DNA from: Enoplosus armatus
Taxonomy: Eukaryota > Chordata > Actinopteri > Centrarchiformes > Enoplosidae
DNA length: 64,000 bases
Reading direction: 5' to 3'
Assembly: GCF_043641665.1 (NCBI RefSeq)
Contig: NC_092197.1
Coordinates: 12,778,148-12,842,147, forward strand
Part shown: one piece after another, positions 27,142 to 62,163 of the stretch
How the letters are laid out: every line of letters starts with the position of its first letter
Numbering within the stretch: the stretch's first letter is position 1
Program-made: the position numbers and the translations under genes
The notes under the pieces: model-generated
The model's input: only the letters and a program-made list of their open reading frames with translations
Database searches by the model: none
Told to the model about the DNA's origin: nothing

Positions 27142-27711
27142 GCCCTCTTGTACCTCCACCTCTTCTTCTTATCCTCCCATGCTACTCTCCCCTCCTTTCC
27201 GCCACTCAGGGCCTGACTGTGAACCTGCAGCTCCTGTGTGTCGGCTTGGGGGTAACTGAGGTTTTCACTGCCAAGCTCACTCAACAGCACAGACTCAACA
27301 AGCCTTTTTAAGAGCTACAGTCACACACACATCCCCTCCCCTCCTCCCTCCCTCAGTGTGAAAAGGGGGTCATTGTGCCACGCTGGACTACTGTTAAGCA
27401 TGTGTGGTTGGCCGGAGGTACCACTGACAAAATCTCTCTCAGAGTCTCGTGAGCTGTCTCTACCCATTATTCCTTTTCATCTTCTGCCCCCCCCCCCCGC
27501 ATATTGCACACATGGAAATACATTCTAAATCACATGGTGCAACTACTGCACACACACATAAATGCTCAGAGAGGAAGAAACACATACACAGCCTCAGAGC
27601 CTCAGATCCTCTCTGGCAGCCTGCTCACACTCTGGCATTGCTGCTGCAGACCGGCATCTCCACTGATCGCCTGCTTGTTACAGGATTTACGCAGAAAATC
27701 CCCTGAGACAG

Positions 27712-27716
<5 letters not shown>

Positions 27717-27744
<28 letters not shown>
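27717..27744 (+). repeat. (CA)14 microsatellite
   Basis: Uninterrupted CA run. Confidence 0.97.
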
Positions 27745-27745
<1 letters not shown>

Positions 27746-27954
27746 GCAACACACTCAACTCTGACTTCCGAGGAAGTAAGCACGCGTGTATGTTTCACAT
27801 TTTGACGTTATGCAACAAATATATTTAGCAAAATACCCAGAAAACACACACCGAGCGGCATTGATATGACATCATCCAATTTAATCTGCCAAGGTCCCTC
27901 AGGGACACCAAGCCCTTTCCTCAGCCACACACACTCACATGCTATAAAACATAC

Positions 27955-27959
<5 letters not shown>

Positions 27960-27998
<39 letters not shown>

Positions 27999-28010
27999 AC
28001 ACACACACAC
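27960..28010 (+). repeat. (CA)n microsatellite
   Basis: About 25 CA units with one TA interruption. Confidence 0.97.
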
Positions 28011-28875
28011 TCCCCAGTAAGGTTTGATCTGATGATTTGTAGGTTGAAAGACATACAGGTTTAAACTGGGCTGAATATGGTTGGAAAGTTGAAGTTTTTT
28101 AGACTTTTCAGTCACTTTGAGAACCGTTAGTAAGGTTGCGTGAAATAAAGTCCTTCCAAAGTTCTTAGTAACTATTAGCTAGTTTCAAACTATTTACTAA
28201 ATCAGTTGACACCATTCAAATTTGAGAAATGTCTTAACTAGTAATGTGTAAATTGGCTATGAAACATACAAGTACTAAGCCTTTGTAAATGTACTACTTA
28301 CTTTGTTTTATTGATATATGCCTTTATGAAGGAATATGTGTTTCAGAGTTTGTAGTATTCATATAGTTTAGAATGAGTGTAAAATATCAGATAATACTAA
28401 CCTAGCTGATATTAGCCTATTAGGTAATTTAGCAAAACGTTATTAGTGTAACGTTTTGTAATTTTAGGCGTGTTGTGTTAAATCTTGTATCTTGTTCATC
28501 TATAAAATGAAGTGATGAATAACCCTGAGACCAGAGAGGTTGAAGAAAGAGAGCTAAGAGGCTGAAAATACAGCCGCTGACAGGAGCCAGCTGAGGGAGG
28601 TGGAGGGTGTGGACAATACAACCATTGAAGCCTTCTCGGGTCTGTCCCGTTTTGGCATCCCCGCCCTCAGAGACACAAACCCACAGGTATTCCCCTGGCT
28701 TGAAGGCATATTTCCCAAATGAATCAATGGAAACAGCATACGGAGAAACATGCCACAGTTTCATCAGTGAAAGCACCCTTTCTTCAATGAACTGACCTCA
28801 CTAAAACTTTCAGCGGGTAATATGTGTGGGGTTTGGTTTGGATCTTAATTCAACTATTTCTCCCACCTCTCCCTA

Positions 28876-28877
<2 letters not shown>

Positions 28878-28910
<33 letters not shown>
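28878..28910 (+). repeat. (GT)16 microsatellite
   Basis: Uninterrupted GT run. Confidence 0.97.
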
Positions 28911-28912
<2 letters not shown>

Positions 28913-30128
28913 AACATTTTGATTTGCTCTGTTGGTTTCATTTTATTGCACCTTTTCTGCTTCTTCCAGCACAGCACAGACCTTCTGCTCATTTTGAAAA
29001 CAATTTTCATGTTCTACATTGTAATAAGACTTTTCCTCACTTTTGCAGAGGTTTGCTTGCAGGAAGAGATGAAAAACGGAGTCACGGCGACGTGAAAGAG
29101 ACTCGCCAGTCATCTTAACTCGGCACGAATGATCAAATGCTTGACGTAACAGTGCTCGTGTTTGTTTGGTTCAGTTCAAAAAATTAAGTTTGGCAGCTGA
29201 CGGTTGTGCCTCCAAACATGTTTTTGCTATTTTGTTCTCGAGCCCGAGCCTAGCTTTCACTTGCCAAGCGTCTCCGCTTTCCCACTGAATGACACTCGAG
29301 GGAGATATCTTCATTTTAATCTTTCAACTGATTTTGTCATTCTGTTTTCTGTCATAGTCACACAGACCCGCTGTAGACGTTTCATCCTCAAAACCCATCC
29401 AACATTAAATAAACAAAACACAACATGAAGCAATTACTACTGTTGTTGGCATGCAGAGAAGAGAGGAGAAGAATCACTATAGATCAGAAGAGCTCTGCCA
29501 GACTGTGTGACTCCTCCACAGAGAGACATTGACGTGTCCAGACTCGGGTCAGCCACTGGCAGGAAACATCCTTCCTCTATGATCCAGTCTGACCAAGCTG
29601 CAGCACAGGAACACATACATGCACAGCCCTATTGCTGAAGGTAAGGCAGCCTCAAGGTATAAGAGTAAACATCAAGTGTGTGTGTCTTTGTGTGTGAGCC
29701 TGAGTCTGTGTGTTTCTGTTACGCAACGGGGAAGAGTTCTTCCCATCTGTGCCTCTCTGCAGCCCCCGCATCCCTGACCAATGAAGCGAGAAACGACAGC
29801 TCTGCCTTGCACTCTGCCTCCCTCAGTCTTCCTCACAACGCCATCCCACTCTTCATTATATTCATCAGCCGCCCACCAAAAACACACACACACACTCTCG
29901 ACTCTTCTTCCCTTACTATCCTACCCTCTGCTCTGGTTGGCTAAAATGATGGCCAAAATGATGCAATAGTCATCGTCATCATCACCTTCACTGTCAACAT
30001 CATGGCTGTCTGCCCTTAGCTTAAAACCCCCAACTAGAAAACAAGAGCACTCTGCAGGGTGTCTAACCAACATTTTTACTTCTTATGCTCAAATTCCAGA
30101 TTATCCCACTAAATGCATCACCGTCTGC

Positions 30129-30130
<2 letters not shown>

Positions 30131-30165
<35 letters not shown>
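30131..30165 (+). repeat. (CA)17 microsatellite
   Basis: Uninterrupted CA run. Confidence 0.97.
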
Positions 30166-30167
<2 letters not shown>

Positions 30168-31644
30168 CCTTCCCTCTATCCTCCATCTCTGTCCCTGCTC
30201 TTCCGGCTCGCCTAACTCCCCACAGGGCTCAGTGTTGTGGAAAAGATGTTAAAACAAAGACAGCAGACAGTGCAGCGATAATCCTAAACATAGCAGCTGG
30301 GGAATTAGCTAGCCATTTGCTGGGGACTCGCTATCTGGGTTTTTTGCTGCTAAACATGCACAATCTTAATTGCTGTTAGAGCTAAGAATGTTTGCATTGT
30401 ACCTCATTATTGGTGGTGTTTGCCTTGTTTATTACTTGTCATCTGGGAGGGAATGGTAATTAAAAAGGGAAGATGTCTTTCACTTTTACTGCACATACGT
30501 CCGAAACGGTTTTCCGGACAGGAATGCGGTCCTGCACTTTGATGATTGCATCCTGTCTGGAAAAAACATTTGAGATGATTCCACCAGGGCCACTGTGTCA
30601 GTGGTTCTATTGAAATAAATGAATTATAGATGCACAGAGACCTGTTCTCTGTTCAGGGTATTTAGGCAATGAGCAGTATCGTGTTTCACATAGTAATGCT
30701 ACCCAGAATGATGGCAGTAATGTCTGTAGCACTGAATCACATATTACAGCAGCAAAGCATTAATGTTATTAAGCCTTCACATTACTTCAGTTAGCTATAA
30801 CCTTATTGCTGCTCACTGTTTATCTCTACCTCACTACCTTTTCCCAGTGCATCCTGGCACTGGAGCGGCCGTGTGATGCCTGCACCCTGCTGCCTGTCTG
30901 GTCCAGCAGGGCACCAGTCCCAAATCTGTTACAATGTAGTGGGCGCCAAAACACTACTCACTTCCACAGCAGAAATCCAGAGAGAGAGACACTCAAAATG
31001 CGCAGCCAACTGCACCTTGGTAAACAACACTCAATGTCTAAAAAAAATATGTCAAATATTTGAACTACCCGAGCAGTGTTTGGTTTTACTTCTTGTGAGC
31101 TGGCACGGCCTCTACAATGGAAACTTTGCTGAGGAATTACAGCTAGCTAAGCCCTCCTAATGTGCTTTCTTTGAGCAACACACTCCACTGTTGTTGGGCT
31201 TGAGCCTGGCAGCCAAGTTAGCCAAGTGCCCATGCCTTTAGCTCCAGGCTGCACATCTATCTGCTAGCTGCTGTTCTATTACAGGTGCCGTGGCTCGAAG
31301 GCTGCAATTTAGCGGTTAGGGATATTGCACATAATTGTTTGGAGAGACTAGAGGGGATTTCTTTTGTCCTGGTTTGTGCTAAAAGCTGGTGAGGAGTTTC
31401 GGGGAATTGTCTTCTTCTCTGTCAGAGAGAGAGACAGGCGGGCAAACAGACACCTGTGATTAGAATTCCATACTCAGAGCCGCAGGAGTCGTCTGAGAAA
31501 GGCTAGACCTGCACTTTCAACCCAGACTGACCGCATTTATTGTTCACCCACCCAACTGACATTCCAGGAATAAGCAGAGGTGGATCTTTCATCTGTCTCC
31601 CACACAAGGCCATCCAAAGGACACATAGTCCTGCATGCTAGCGT

Positions 31645-31645
<1 letters not shown>

Positions 31646-31685
<40 letters not shown>
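31646..31685 (+). repeat. (CA)n microsatellite
   Basis: About 19 CA units with one AA interruption, 270 bases inside bcr intron 1. Confidence 0.97.
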
Positions 31686-31958
31686 AGCACGCACATACTA
31701 TCAGTCACGTCAATGTTTGGCTGCTTTGTGGTTTTAAGAGGAAAGACATATTACGTGGAGAGGAGGCTAAAAATGCAAAAGAAAAGATGCCGACATAATT
31801 CCAGCATGACTACACTCACTCAGGCTTTCATTCATCTTTCCTTCCTCCACACACAACCAGACATACTCGGTTTCAGTGTGGGCTCTGAAATGTCCTTTGC
31901 AATCCAGCCCACCTATCCTCCACTACAACAAAGATTAGAGACAGCAACCACCACTCAC

Positions 31959-33576
31959 CTAGGTGGTCTCCATGGAAACTGTTGTCGTGGGATGTTCTAC
32001 CATGGGGCACGAGGTCATGATGGGCAGCAGGTGGCCAGATTTGACCGGTCTTGCGAACGCTCACAATAGTGGCTTCAGACATGACCACGTGGCCTCCCTG
32101 CTGCCGGTGGTGACGCTTCTGGGACTGCGGCGTCGGAGGGCTGCTGCTGTCAAAAGAGTGCTGGGAGTTCTGGGAGTTCTGGGACGGCGAGCGGCTCTTC
32201 TCTCTAAAGGGCCGGCGGAAGGCCGTGGTGGGACTGGGCGAGACGTGGCTGGACTGGCCTGAGGAGAAGTCCTCCTCGCTGGACGTCAGGTTCTCGTTGG
32301 AGCTGCAGTCCGGCGTGTAGCCACCGCCTCCACCGACATCCTCAAAGCTCCCCGGGGAGTAGGAACGGCGTGGCCAGGTTAGAAGGTGGTCATCACCGCC
32401 CCCAAGGTCTCTCATTGTGACTCCACTACCACCTCCACCACCACCTCTCCCATCTCCACCGCCACCTTCGCCCATCATCACCCCACCAACGTAGACACTG
32501 GAGTAGGCCTGGAACTCAGAGGGCTGCCAAGGAGGGGGTGGAGGTTTGCCACCATTGGCCCTCCCTGAATGTCGCTGGTTGGGTTCCCCGTCTTCATATT
32601 CTGCATCATAGCCGCAGGTGCTCTCAGTGGACCGGCCTCTATACACTGGCCTGGCACGGAGCTCCCCTGCCACTGTTGCTAGGTTACCTGGGAGGGAGTG
32701 AAGGGATCTCTTTCGCTCCATCTGCATGGCCTGGCTGCCCAGGGTGCTGATCTTGTCTGAGACGTCACGGTCGTTGACCCTGACCAGACCCCGCTCGTGG
32801 TGGAACTCCATGTTGGAGTAGAACGGCGGTGGTGGCGGCGGCAGCTGCTTCTCCTGGCCCTTCGCTACATCACCCGCGGAGTGAGAGTTGGCTCGTTTGA
32901 TCCTCTCAAAGTTGGACCTCAGAGCTGCCACGCCAAGCCCCATCCCCAGCTTGTCCTTGGGGTCAGAGGGCAGGTCTTTGTCTGGGGGCGGAAGGTTGGG
33001 CCTGCGGGGGGAGACGGAGATGCCACCTCTTTGCTTGGACGGCGAGAGGCCATCAAGGTTGTCGCAGGATGTCGACTCAGCCTGCTGGGGTACCTCAAAG
33101 GCTGACTCCAGGCCATCTCCGTGGGAGGCTGACTTCCTGGCTGGTGGAGGCCTGGGTTTGGACCTGCCAGTTCCATCTCCAAGAGGCTGATAACGGCTCC
33201 TATCACCAACGCCACCACTACAACCACCATACCCTCCTCCTACTATCACTCCAACTCCACCAGTCTCCTGCATGTGCGGCTGCTGGGACTGGGACTCCGC
33301 GCCCTGTGTGGCCGCGTCCACCCCCTCGTTCAGCGGCGTCTTCCTGAAGCCCCACCGCTGCTTGTCATAGCTCTTCCTCTCCTTGGCCAGGAGGGTCTGC
33401 AGGTAGATCATGCGGAAGCGCTCCTTGTTCACCTCCTGCTCCAGGCGCCTGATGGACGCTTTGCACTTCTCCAGCTCCTGCTCGATACCGCCGACAGACC
33501 GCAGCTCCATCTTGGGGGGCTCCGACTCGGGGAATTGCGCCTTCCACGCTTCGATGAAACCAACCGGCTCCACCAT
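31959..33576 (-). CDS. bcr: BCR (RhoGEF/RacGAP) first coding exon, residues 1-539
   Basis: First exon of breakpoint cluster region protein, a cytosolic regulator of Rho-family GTPases with DH-PH, C2 and RhoGAP domains encoded by later exons. Begins MVEPVGFIEAWKAQFPESEP, near-identical to human BCR. Residues about 28-75 form the oligomerisation coiled coil (IEQELEKCKASIRRLEQEVN). Tyr253 in PFYSNMEFHHERGL corresponds to human Tyr177 and keeps the YxN GRB2-SH2 consensus. Strongly conserved blocks follow: DVSDKISTLGSQAMQMERKR, TWPRRSYSPGSFED, YTPDCSSNENLTSSEEDFSS and SEATIVSVRKTGQIWP. The exon ends GDHL plus one base at a perfect donor G|GTGAGT; the open frame runs 28 codons further but that is intron. 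The encoded part is about 110 residues longer than human exon 1, through Gly-, Ser- and Pro-rich insertions. The rest of the gene lies at lower coordinates, probably outside the window. Confidence 0.95.
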
Positions 33577-34548
33577 AATATGCTTAATTTATTTCTGAGA
33601 CCGACCCCGGTTCAAACACACTGGGTGAATGATGCCAAGGGCGCACCGCTAGTCCCGTTTCAGTCCAGTTCGCCACAGACTCCTTCTCGACAACAATGGC
33701 CGCCTACAGTTAGAAAGCGCTGACAGTGTTTATAACAGGCCTTTAGGTAACCCGTTCAGAAACACACAGTCTAATTGCTGACACTTGCCGTGGGTTGCGC
33801 AGATGCAACAATGCATCCCATTCTGAACAAGAGAAACCGGCTGCTCAGTCAGAGGAGTAGCTGGGAATGTGTGAGCCATAAAAAGGAATAACAAGCTGTA
33901 ATAGAGCTCGTCTTTCTCATGCATTATTCCAGAAAAAGGCCACTTTAAGAAGAAGAATTAAAAAAAATTAAAAAAAAATCTCAGTCTCGACACAATAACA
34001 GCATCTGTCTTGGCGGGGTGACACGGGTGATCTGGCTCCCACGGAGAGAGAAAAGAGAGGAAGAAAGTGTTTTAATCCTGCTAGGTTTACTCACTGTCTG
34101 TGTCTACTAGTCCGGGTTTGTCAGCGACAGCAGGTCCGCTCACTCTTGCCCATTCATACGGCAGTAATCCCAGGTGCTGCTGCCGCCGCTGCCGCTGCTG
34201 CTGCTCCGGACCAGGCGCCTTTGTACCAGCAGCGCTCAAGGAGAAAGGATAAAAAGCGCAAAACACAAGCGACGACAACATCTGAGTTTCTCAGAGGACG
34301 AGATCAAGCTGGTGGGATCCGGTGTAAGCACATGAATTGTTTCGTTATCCCATTTTTTTCCACGGCACGTACGTGGTGTTGTTCTTTTTGATGTTGTTTC
34401 CCAGGTTTATCCCGTTTCTTCGGCCGCGATGGTGCCGCTGTGTGCGCTCCCATCTCAGGCCAGCAACACTGGAAGGGCTGCAAGAATGGGAGGGACCAGA
34501 GTGACAGGGAGCCTGCTGGTTAAAGAGACAGAGCACAGAGGCACTCAC
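33577..34548 (-). promoter_or_regulatory. bcr: Promoter and 5' leader region of bcr
   Basis: Upstream of the bcr start codon; the part from about 34020 to 34480 is CG-rich. It includes a CAG/CGG-rich run (minus strand, about 34175-34208), an upstream open frame of 64 codons (34281-34087) and a possible donor (GTGAGT, 34090-34095). No TATA box is seen. The start codon itself sits in a short A+T-rich leader but has A at -3 and G at +4. Confidence 0.5.
34087..34281 (-). other. Upstream open reading frame in the bcr leader region
   Basis: 64 codons, starting MLSSLVFCAF and containing a Gln/Arg-rich stretch (EQQQRQRRQQH) from the CAG/CGG run. Same frame as bcr but closed by a stop 510 bases before the bcr start codon. 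May act as a uORF if transcribed; could equally be chance. Confidence 0.25.
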
Positions 34549-35274
34549 CCCTCACCTGATTACGAGTCCTGGTTCATTTTCTGCCTTTGAAGTGTAACAC
34601 TTCAAACTTATTTTAATACCTTAAGTTTTAACGGAGTCTTTTGCATAAGCAGCCTGGGCTTATGTTTTTTTTCCCAGCTGTCACAGTGCTGGAAAACCCT
34701 GCAAACATTTGACTCGTCTCTTTATTTTATTGGAGTTGCATGATAGCTGGTTTGTCTTATTCAGGCAGCAACATGCAGCCTACAAATCCTATATTACCAC
34801 AGCTACATATTACAGCCTGCAATTTTATATATATATTTTATATATCCTTACAAATGTCTTCAGAAACAGTAAGCTATCACTACTCCCAATTATTAATGAA
34901 GATCATTTCAGTATATATTACTTCTGGGTTCCTTTAAAAGCCAGTGACTGTACCTGTCAAGCAGGTGTTACAGAACATGTTGGTGCCGCATCTTCGGCCC
35001 AACGCTGCCCCCTGGTGGAGTAATATATATATATATGTGTGATTTTTTTCTACTTTACAGACAGCTGCTCCTCTGTTGACACCAACCTCACCTCTTATCT
35101 AAAAATATCTTTAAAGATCTCAGTGTAGGACTCTCCTAAACTGTTTACCCAGTTTTATAGTTTTAATCCTATAAATGACTAGAATTGTGTAAAACTGTGG
35201 ACTAAATCATTGACCATGTAAAAACACTTCACTGGAATGAAAACAAGGAGGACACAATTCAAATACTATATTGT
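34549..35274. other. Intergenic DNA between atp2a2 and bcr
   Basis: About 0.7 kb. A+T-rich with short TA runs (34819-34850, 35023-35037); the CTCF motif is the only distinct element seen. Confidence 0.6.
35001..35020 (-). promoter_or_regulatory. CTCF consensus motif between atp2a2 and bcr
   Basis: Minus strand reads CTCCACCAGGGGGCAGCGTT, containing a perfect CTCF core (CCACCAGGGGGCAGCG). It sits between the probable atp2a2 3' end and the bcr promoter in otherwise A+T-rich DNA, the position expected for an insulator separating two tandem genes. Confidence 0.6.
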
Positions 35275-35280
35275 TTTATT
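35275..35280 (-). terminator. Candidate poly(A) signal, distal, atp2a2
   Basis: AATAAA on the minus strand, followed within 40 bases by TTGTGTCCTCCTTGTTTT, a GU-rich stretch of the kind found after cleavage sites. It is the last good signal before the CTCF-like motif and the bcr promoter. Another AATAAA sits at 34721-34726. Confidence 0.4.
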
Positions 35281-36591
35281 TACCTGAAACCAAAACCTCA
35301 GTAATGCACGTACAATCATTATTAGTCATCGATAATGATCGTCTTTTTACATATGGTTAATATTGTTCTTCGACCAGGTGTCGCTGAGGGGGGCTGCACA
35401 GGGCCCCCCTCACATTAGATCACAGTTTTACAGCAGTTGATAAGGATACATGATAACAATAATAATAATGACGCAGAGGCTATTAGAAAACAGAAGAACA
35501 CTGTTGTATTGCAGGATTACCAATGAATCAAAGTGTAAGTCTGGTGTCCTCATTGCAAAGGACTTACTCCTCAGAAAGTAAATGGATCAGTGATCGGCCT
35601 ACAGAAGTTAACCAAAGGGTAAAAATGAAAAAGGTAAAAACTCAAAGTAGAGCACAGTCAAGTTCAGCATGAGTCATTTCTCAAAGTCTAATATTGTGCA
35701 AATAACCCAAACAGTTACGATAAAAACAGTGATTTCCTAATATCTGCGATATATCTATCTTAAAACCATCTTATTATGTCATTTGAGTATTATACATTAG
35801 AATCTATAAATATAAATTGCAAAGCCTACATACAGCTGAAACGCATGCATGAATGTTTTGTACACTGATGTACAGCTAAGACCATTCAACCCAGTGTTTT
35901 CAAGGTTCTCTACGTGACAAGCTACCATGGAAGTTGGAAAACAAGTCCTTCATGCAAGGAGGAACGTCGAGGGTGTTGATAACTTCCCTGCACACAAAAC
36001 TGGAATAGTGTCATATCAATATAGCATCTGCACACAGAGGTATAAGTGTGTTAAGAAGTGTGTGCATGTGTGGTCGTGTGTTGTGGTGCATGGGTCAAAG
36101 GGAACTGTGTTTCCAGCCCAACCACTTTTAAGAATACCCTTCATGTATTTTGGTCTTATTACTGTGAAAATATGTCCTTTTTTTGTCTGTGCAAAGGTAC
36201 ACACACTGCTGGTCAACATGGTGTCTGAGGCGTGTGTGTGTGTGTATGAAGTCAGAGTGGGCACACATGCTGGACAGCAGGGCAACTCCAGCCTCTGAGA
36301 CCACTCTTAAGTTTTGCAAAGCTTTTATGAGAGCCAACCTAAAAAAGGGAGAGAAAAACAATGTTAGTATAGAACACTGTTAAATATTCCATGACCAATT
36401 TACATTTTTAAATTGTACATTTTTTCTACCACACTATCAAGAGTAGGTATTGGTTTTGTGAATGTAAGCAAGTGTCGGGGGGGTGGAAAGAACCGCACAG
36501 TGACATTCACAATAGTGACATGTGGTCAACATCAACGCTTCATCTCTATCTCAGAGAGTGTTTCTCTGAAAAAGACTGCTGTCTCTTTTGT

Positions 36592-36597
36592 TTTATT
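36592..36597 (-). terminator. Candidate poly(A) signal, proximal, atp2a2
   Basis: AATAAA on the minus strand about 1.9 kb after the stop codon. Would give a shorter 3'UTR. Motif only. Confidence 0.25.
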
Positions 36598-38489
36598 AGA
36601 TTATACTGCAGTGAATTTGTATTTAGGAGTGTGTGGGGAAAAAAGCAAATGGATACTCACTCTAGTGACAGGGGAGCCAATGGAAGGCATTGAGGAAGAA
36701 AAGCACACGGTTGTTGTTAAGTGGAACACAAACACACAGTGCAAACAAACCCAGGCTTCTACCTAAAAAACATGCTTTAGACGGGGTTTTTCTCAAATGT
36801 GGATATTTCCATACAAAATGATGCATAAGTGGTCTAAGATAAGTGCAGTTGACTGTATGGGCTCTGATCCAACATGTCTACACTTCCACATAAGTATGGT
36901 AATCCCAGCACAAACCAAGACCTCTTAACATTAAAGCCTGGAAGAGTCAAATATACACAAGATGTTGTTCCGTGTCATAAATCACTCCTGCCCGTCATGT
37001 TGTGCCAAGGAAACTGAAGCATTCATGTTTGAAATTATTTGTATTCAAGTATTATATGCACATACAACAAACACTGGATATGAATAATGTTGATAACCAC
37101 TGGCCTTGTATTAAATAAAGACAGAAAACACTTTGATTCAAAGGGTTTATGAGTGTATTTTTCCTTGAAGTAAAAAACAACATTTTGGGTTCTTATTTGC
37201 AATCCAACTTCATTTGGAGTACTTTGTGTATTAGTATTTTTTTAAGACTTTAATATTACTGTCCTTTGAATCAAACGCCATGGAGATGGTAATTATACAT
37301 CATCCCCACTCAGTTCTGTCTCCAAAGCAAAACACAAATAAAGTTAATGAATGTCAAAAATCAATACAAACAAAATATATCCTTAAAAATGTTAGAGGGA
37401 AGGAAAATTTTGTTCCGTTTTCTGCACAAGCAAATAGGGGCACACCTCGAATGTTACGCATTAGCAAGACCATTTAGGAAAAGCATCTAGAGAGGAGCGG
37501 GGAAAAAAATCTTTTCATCATATTGAGGTAGCTGTGCTCTGCCCAGTGCAGAAGAACTGGCTTATCTTCAAATCATTATAGTAAAAAAAAAAAAAAAACA
37601 TCCATGAAGTTAATTTATACTGTAACATTGGGGGACATACACAATTAAATTAGAAATGAGAAACCACACACAGTTCATGCTTGGTCACAGGACATGCGGC
37701 TTTTGTTTTTCAGGATTTTCTTTTTTTTTTTTTTTTTCCTCTTTTGTTTAAGCGGAGCATTCAAAACGTTCACTCTCAAACCGTTCCCCGTCCTCGTCTG
37801 CCACACGGAGCTTGTCCTCTCTGAAAGATTTCTGAGTTTATACTGAAGACACAATGGTAAACATTTGAAAATAAATCAAGGCGGTATCTCTAAGCCACGC
37901 TGGTTGAAAGATTTACAAAGCCATAAAAAAAAAAGTTGCATAAAATTCAATCTCTGTACAGATCAATGGATGTCTGATATCTTAATTTTCTTTTCATGAA
38001 GAGGGAAGCTAAACAAAACAATTACTGTTGTTACTGTAGTGACATGAGACATGCTATTCCCAAAATCATTAAAAAATATAACCCTTAAAAGGCAATATTG
38101 ACATTAAGGAAAAAAAATGGCAACAGTATATTTTCTATATTTTCTTTCAAACCAGCAACAAAGTCCACAGCTACGGGAGTGATGGTCTTCTAACACTCTA
38201 ACAAGCATTTAAAGCCTCACCCATCCTCGAATCCTATCCCAACTCAAACCAGGTGACTTTTCAATATTAACGCTTCATATTATTTGTTACGTTTCATGTG
38301 TTAAAGTTGGTCCTTCTCATACACACACGGTAGGCACGCACAAGTACACACACTAACTCTACAAACACGCACACGCACTAGCTATGCACATGTAGGAAGG
38401 CAGAGAGGGAAGAGGGAGAGGAAGAGGGGAAGTTGTGATGGTGGTGGTGGGGGTGGGGGGTGGAAAAGTTGAGGTTGTGCTCAAGTCAG

Positions 38490-61649
<23,160 letters not shown>

Positions 61650-62163
61650 TCAACCTGTCACGGTGTCTATGCTCCTTTGGTGTCAACTCGGGCACTTAAA
61701 AACAAAATGACTTGAAAATATTGGAGCGTGACCCCTGTACTGTTACCGGTTAATTAACTATAACACAGGACGGCGCAGAGTGCAGGTGCCTTGCGAGAGT
61801 GGACGAGTTAGCGGCTCCTGAGCTAACGTATAGCTAATAGGCTACAGCTAGCTAACTGTTGGGGTCCTTTGGCTCCGCTTGAATTCGCCGGCTGTGCTCC
61901 GCTAGCGTTCCTGTGAGACCATGAACGAATTATTCATATCAACATCGCAGTCTCAATTGGATCGACCTTCCTCCTCTTTTAAAACAGCGAATTCGAGAAT
62001 AATTCTGTTCAAATAGATGATTTAAACATGTGCTTAAGTTGCAGCTCGGCTCCTTCGCCCGCTCTGCTTGTGTGTTGCGGAATCACTAGCGTCCTCATCG
62101 GCACCAATCGCGTTTGTCCGCTGCAGCTCTCGCGTGCGTCGAATGCGGTGTTCGGTGTCCGCA

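Larger units (their letters stand above)
1..31958 (-). other. bcr: bcr intron 1 (5' part), no exon recognised
   Basis: Begins with the donor GTGAGT after bcr exon 1. I looked for bcr DH, PH, C2 and GAP signatures on the minus strand and recognised none, in line with the very long first intron of mammalian BCR. Content: 17 long CA/GT tracts, GA, ATG and G/C runs, two MITE-like elements (10523-10880, 25301-25698), a hairpin (23731-23772), an AT palindrome (15663-15690), and small retroelement remnants. Stretches such as 1-5000, 12100-17200, 17900-19650, 20100-22480 and 23800-25300 are unremarkable unique-looking DNA with A-rich or purine-rich patches. Confidence 0.7.
35275..38489 (-). other. 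atp2a2: Probable 3'UTR of atp2a2
   Basis: About 3.2 kb directly after the stop codon with no intron-exon pattern or recognisable coding sequence. It is A+T-rich, has a C-rich run just after the stop (plus strand GGT/G-rich 38438-38461), homopolymer runs at 37583-37598 and 37722-37738, and ends at a candidate AATAAA. I searched it for an acceptor followed by a short AILE-type SERCA2a tail and found none. The 3'UTR limits are inference. Confidence 0.5.

Noticed and set aside
31873..31958. Open frame of bcr exon 1 continues 28 codons past the donor
   Set aside because: The consensus donor G|GTGAGT at 31958-31953 follows the conserved exon end, and the extra residues are not BCR-like.
31963..33723. 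Several plus-strand open frames across bcr exon 1
   Set aside because: Antisense shadows of the GC-rich bcr exon.
37515..37545. Acceptor followed by a four-residue tail (Ala-Thr-Ser-Ile-stop)
   Set aside because: Short tail arises by chance; pyrimidine tract weak and sequence unlike any SERCA2a ending.
38255..38275. Acceptor-like AG before GCG TTA ATA TTG as a SERCA2a tail
   Set aside because: Polypyrimidine tract poor, reading frame does not end in AILE, no similarity to known tails.
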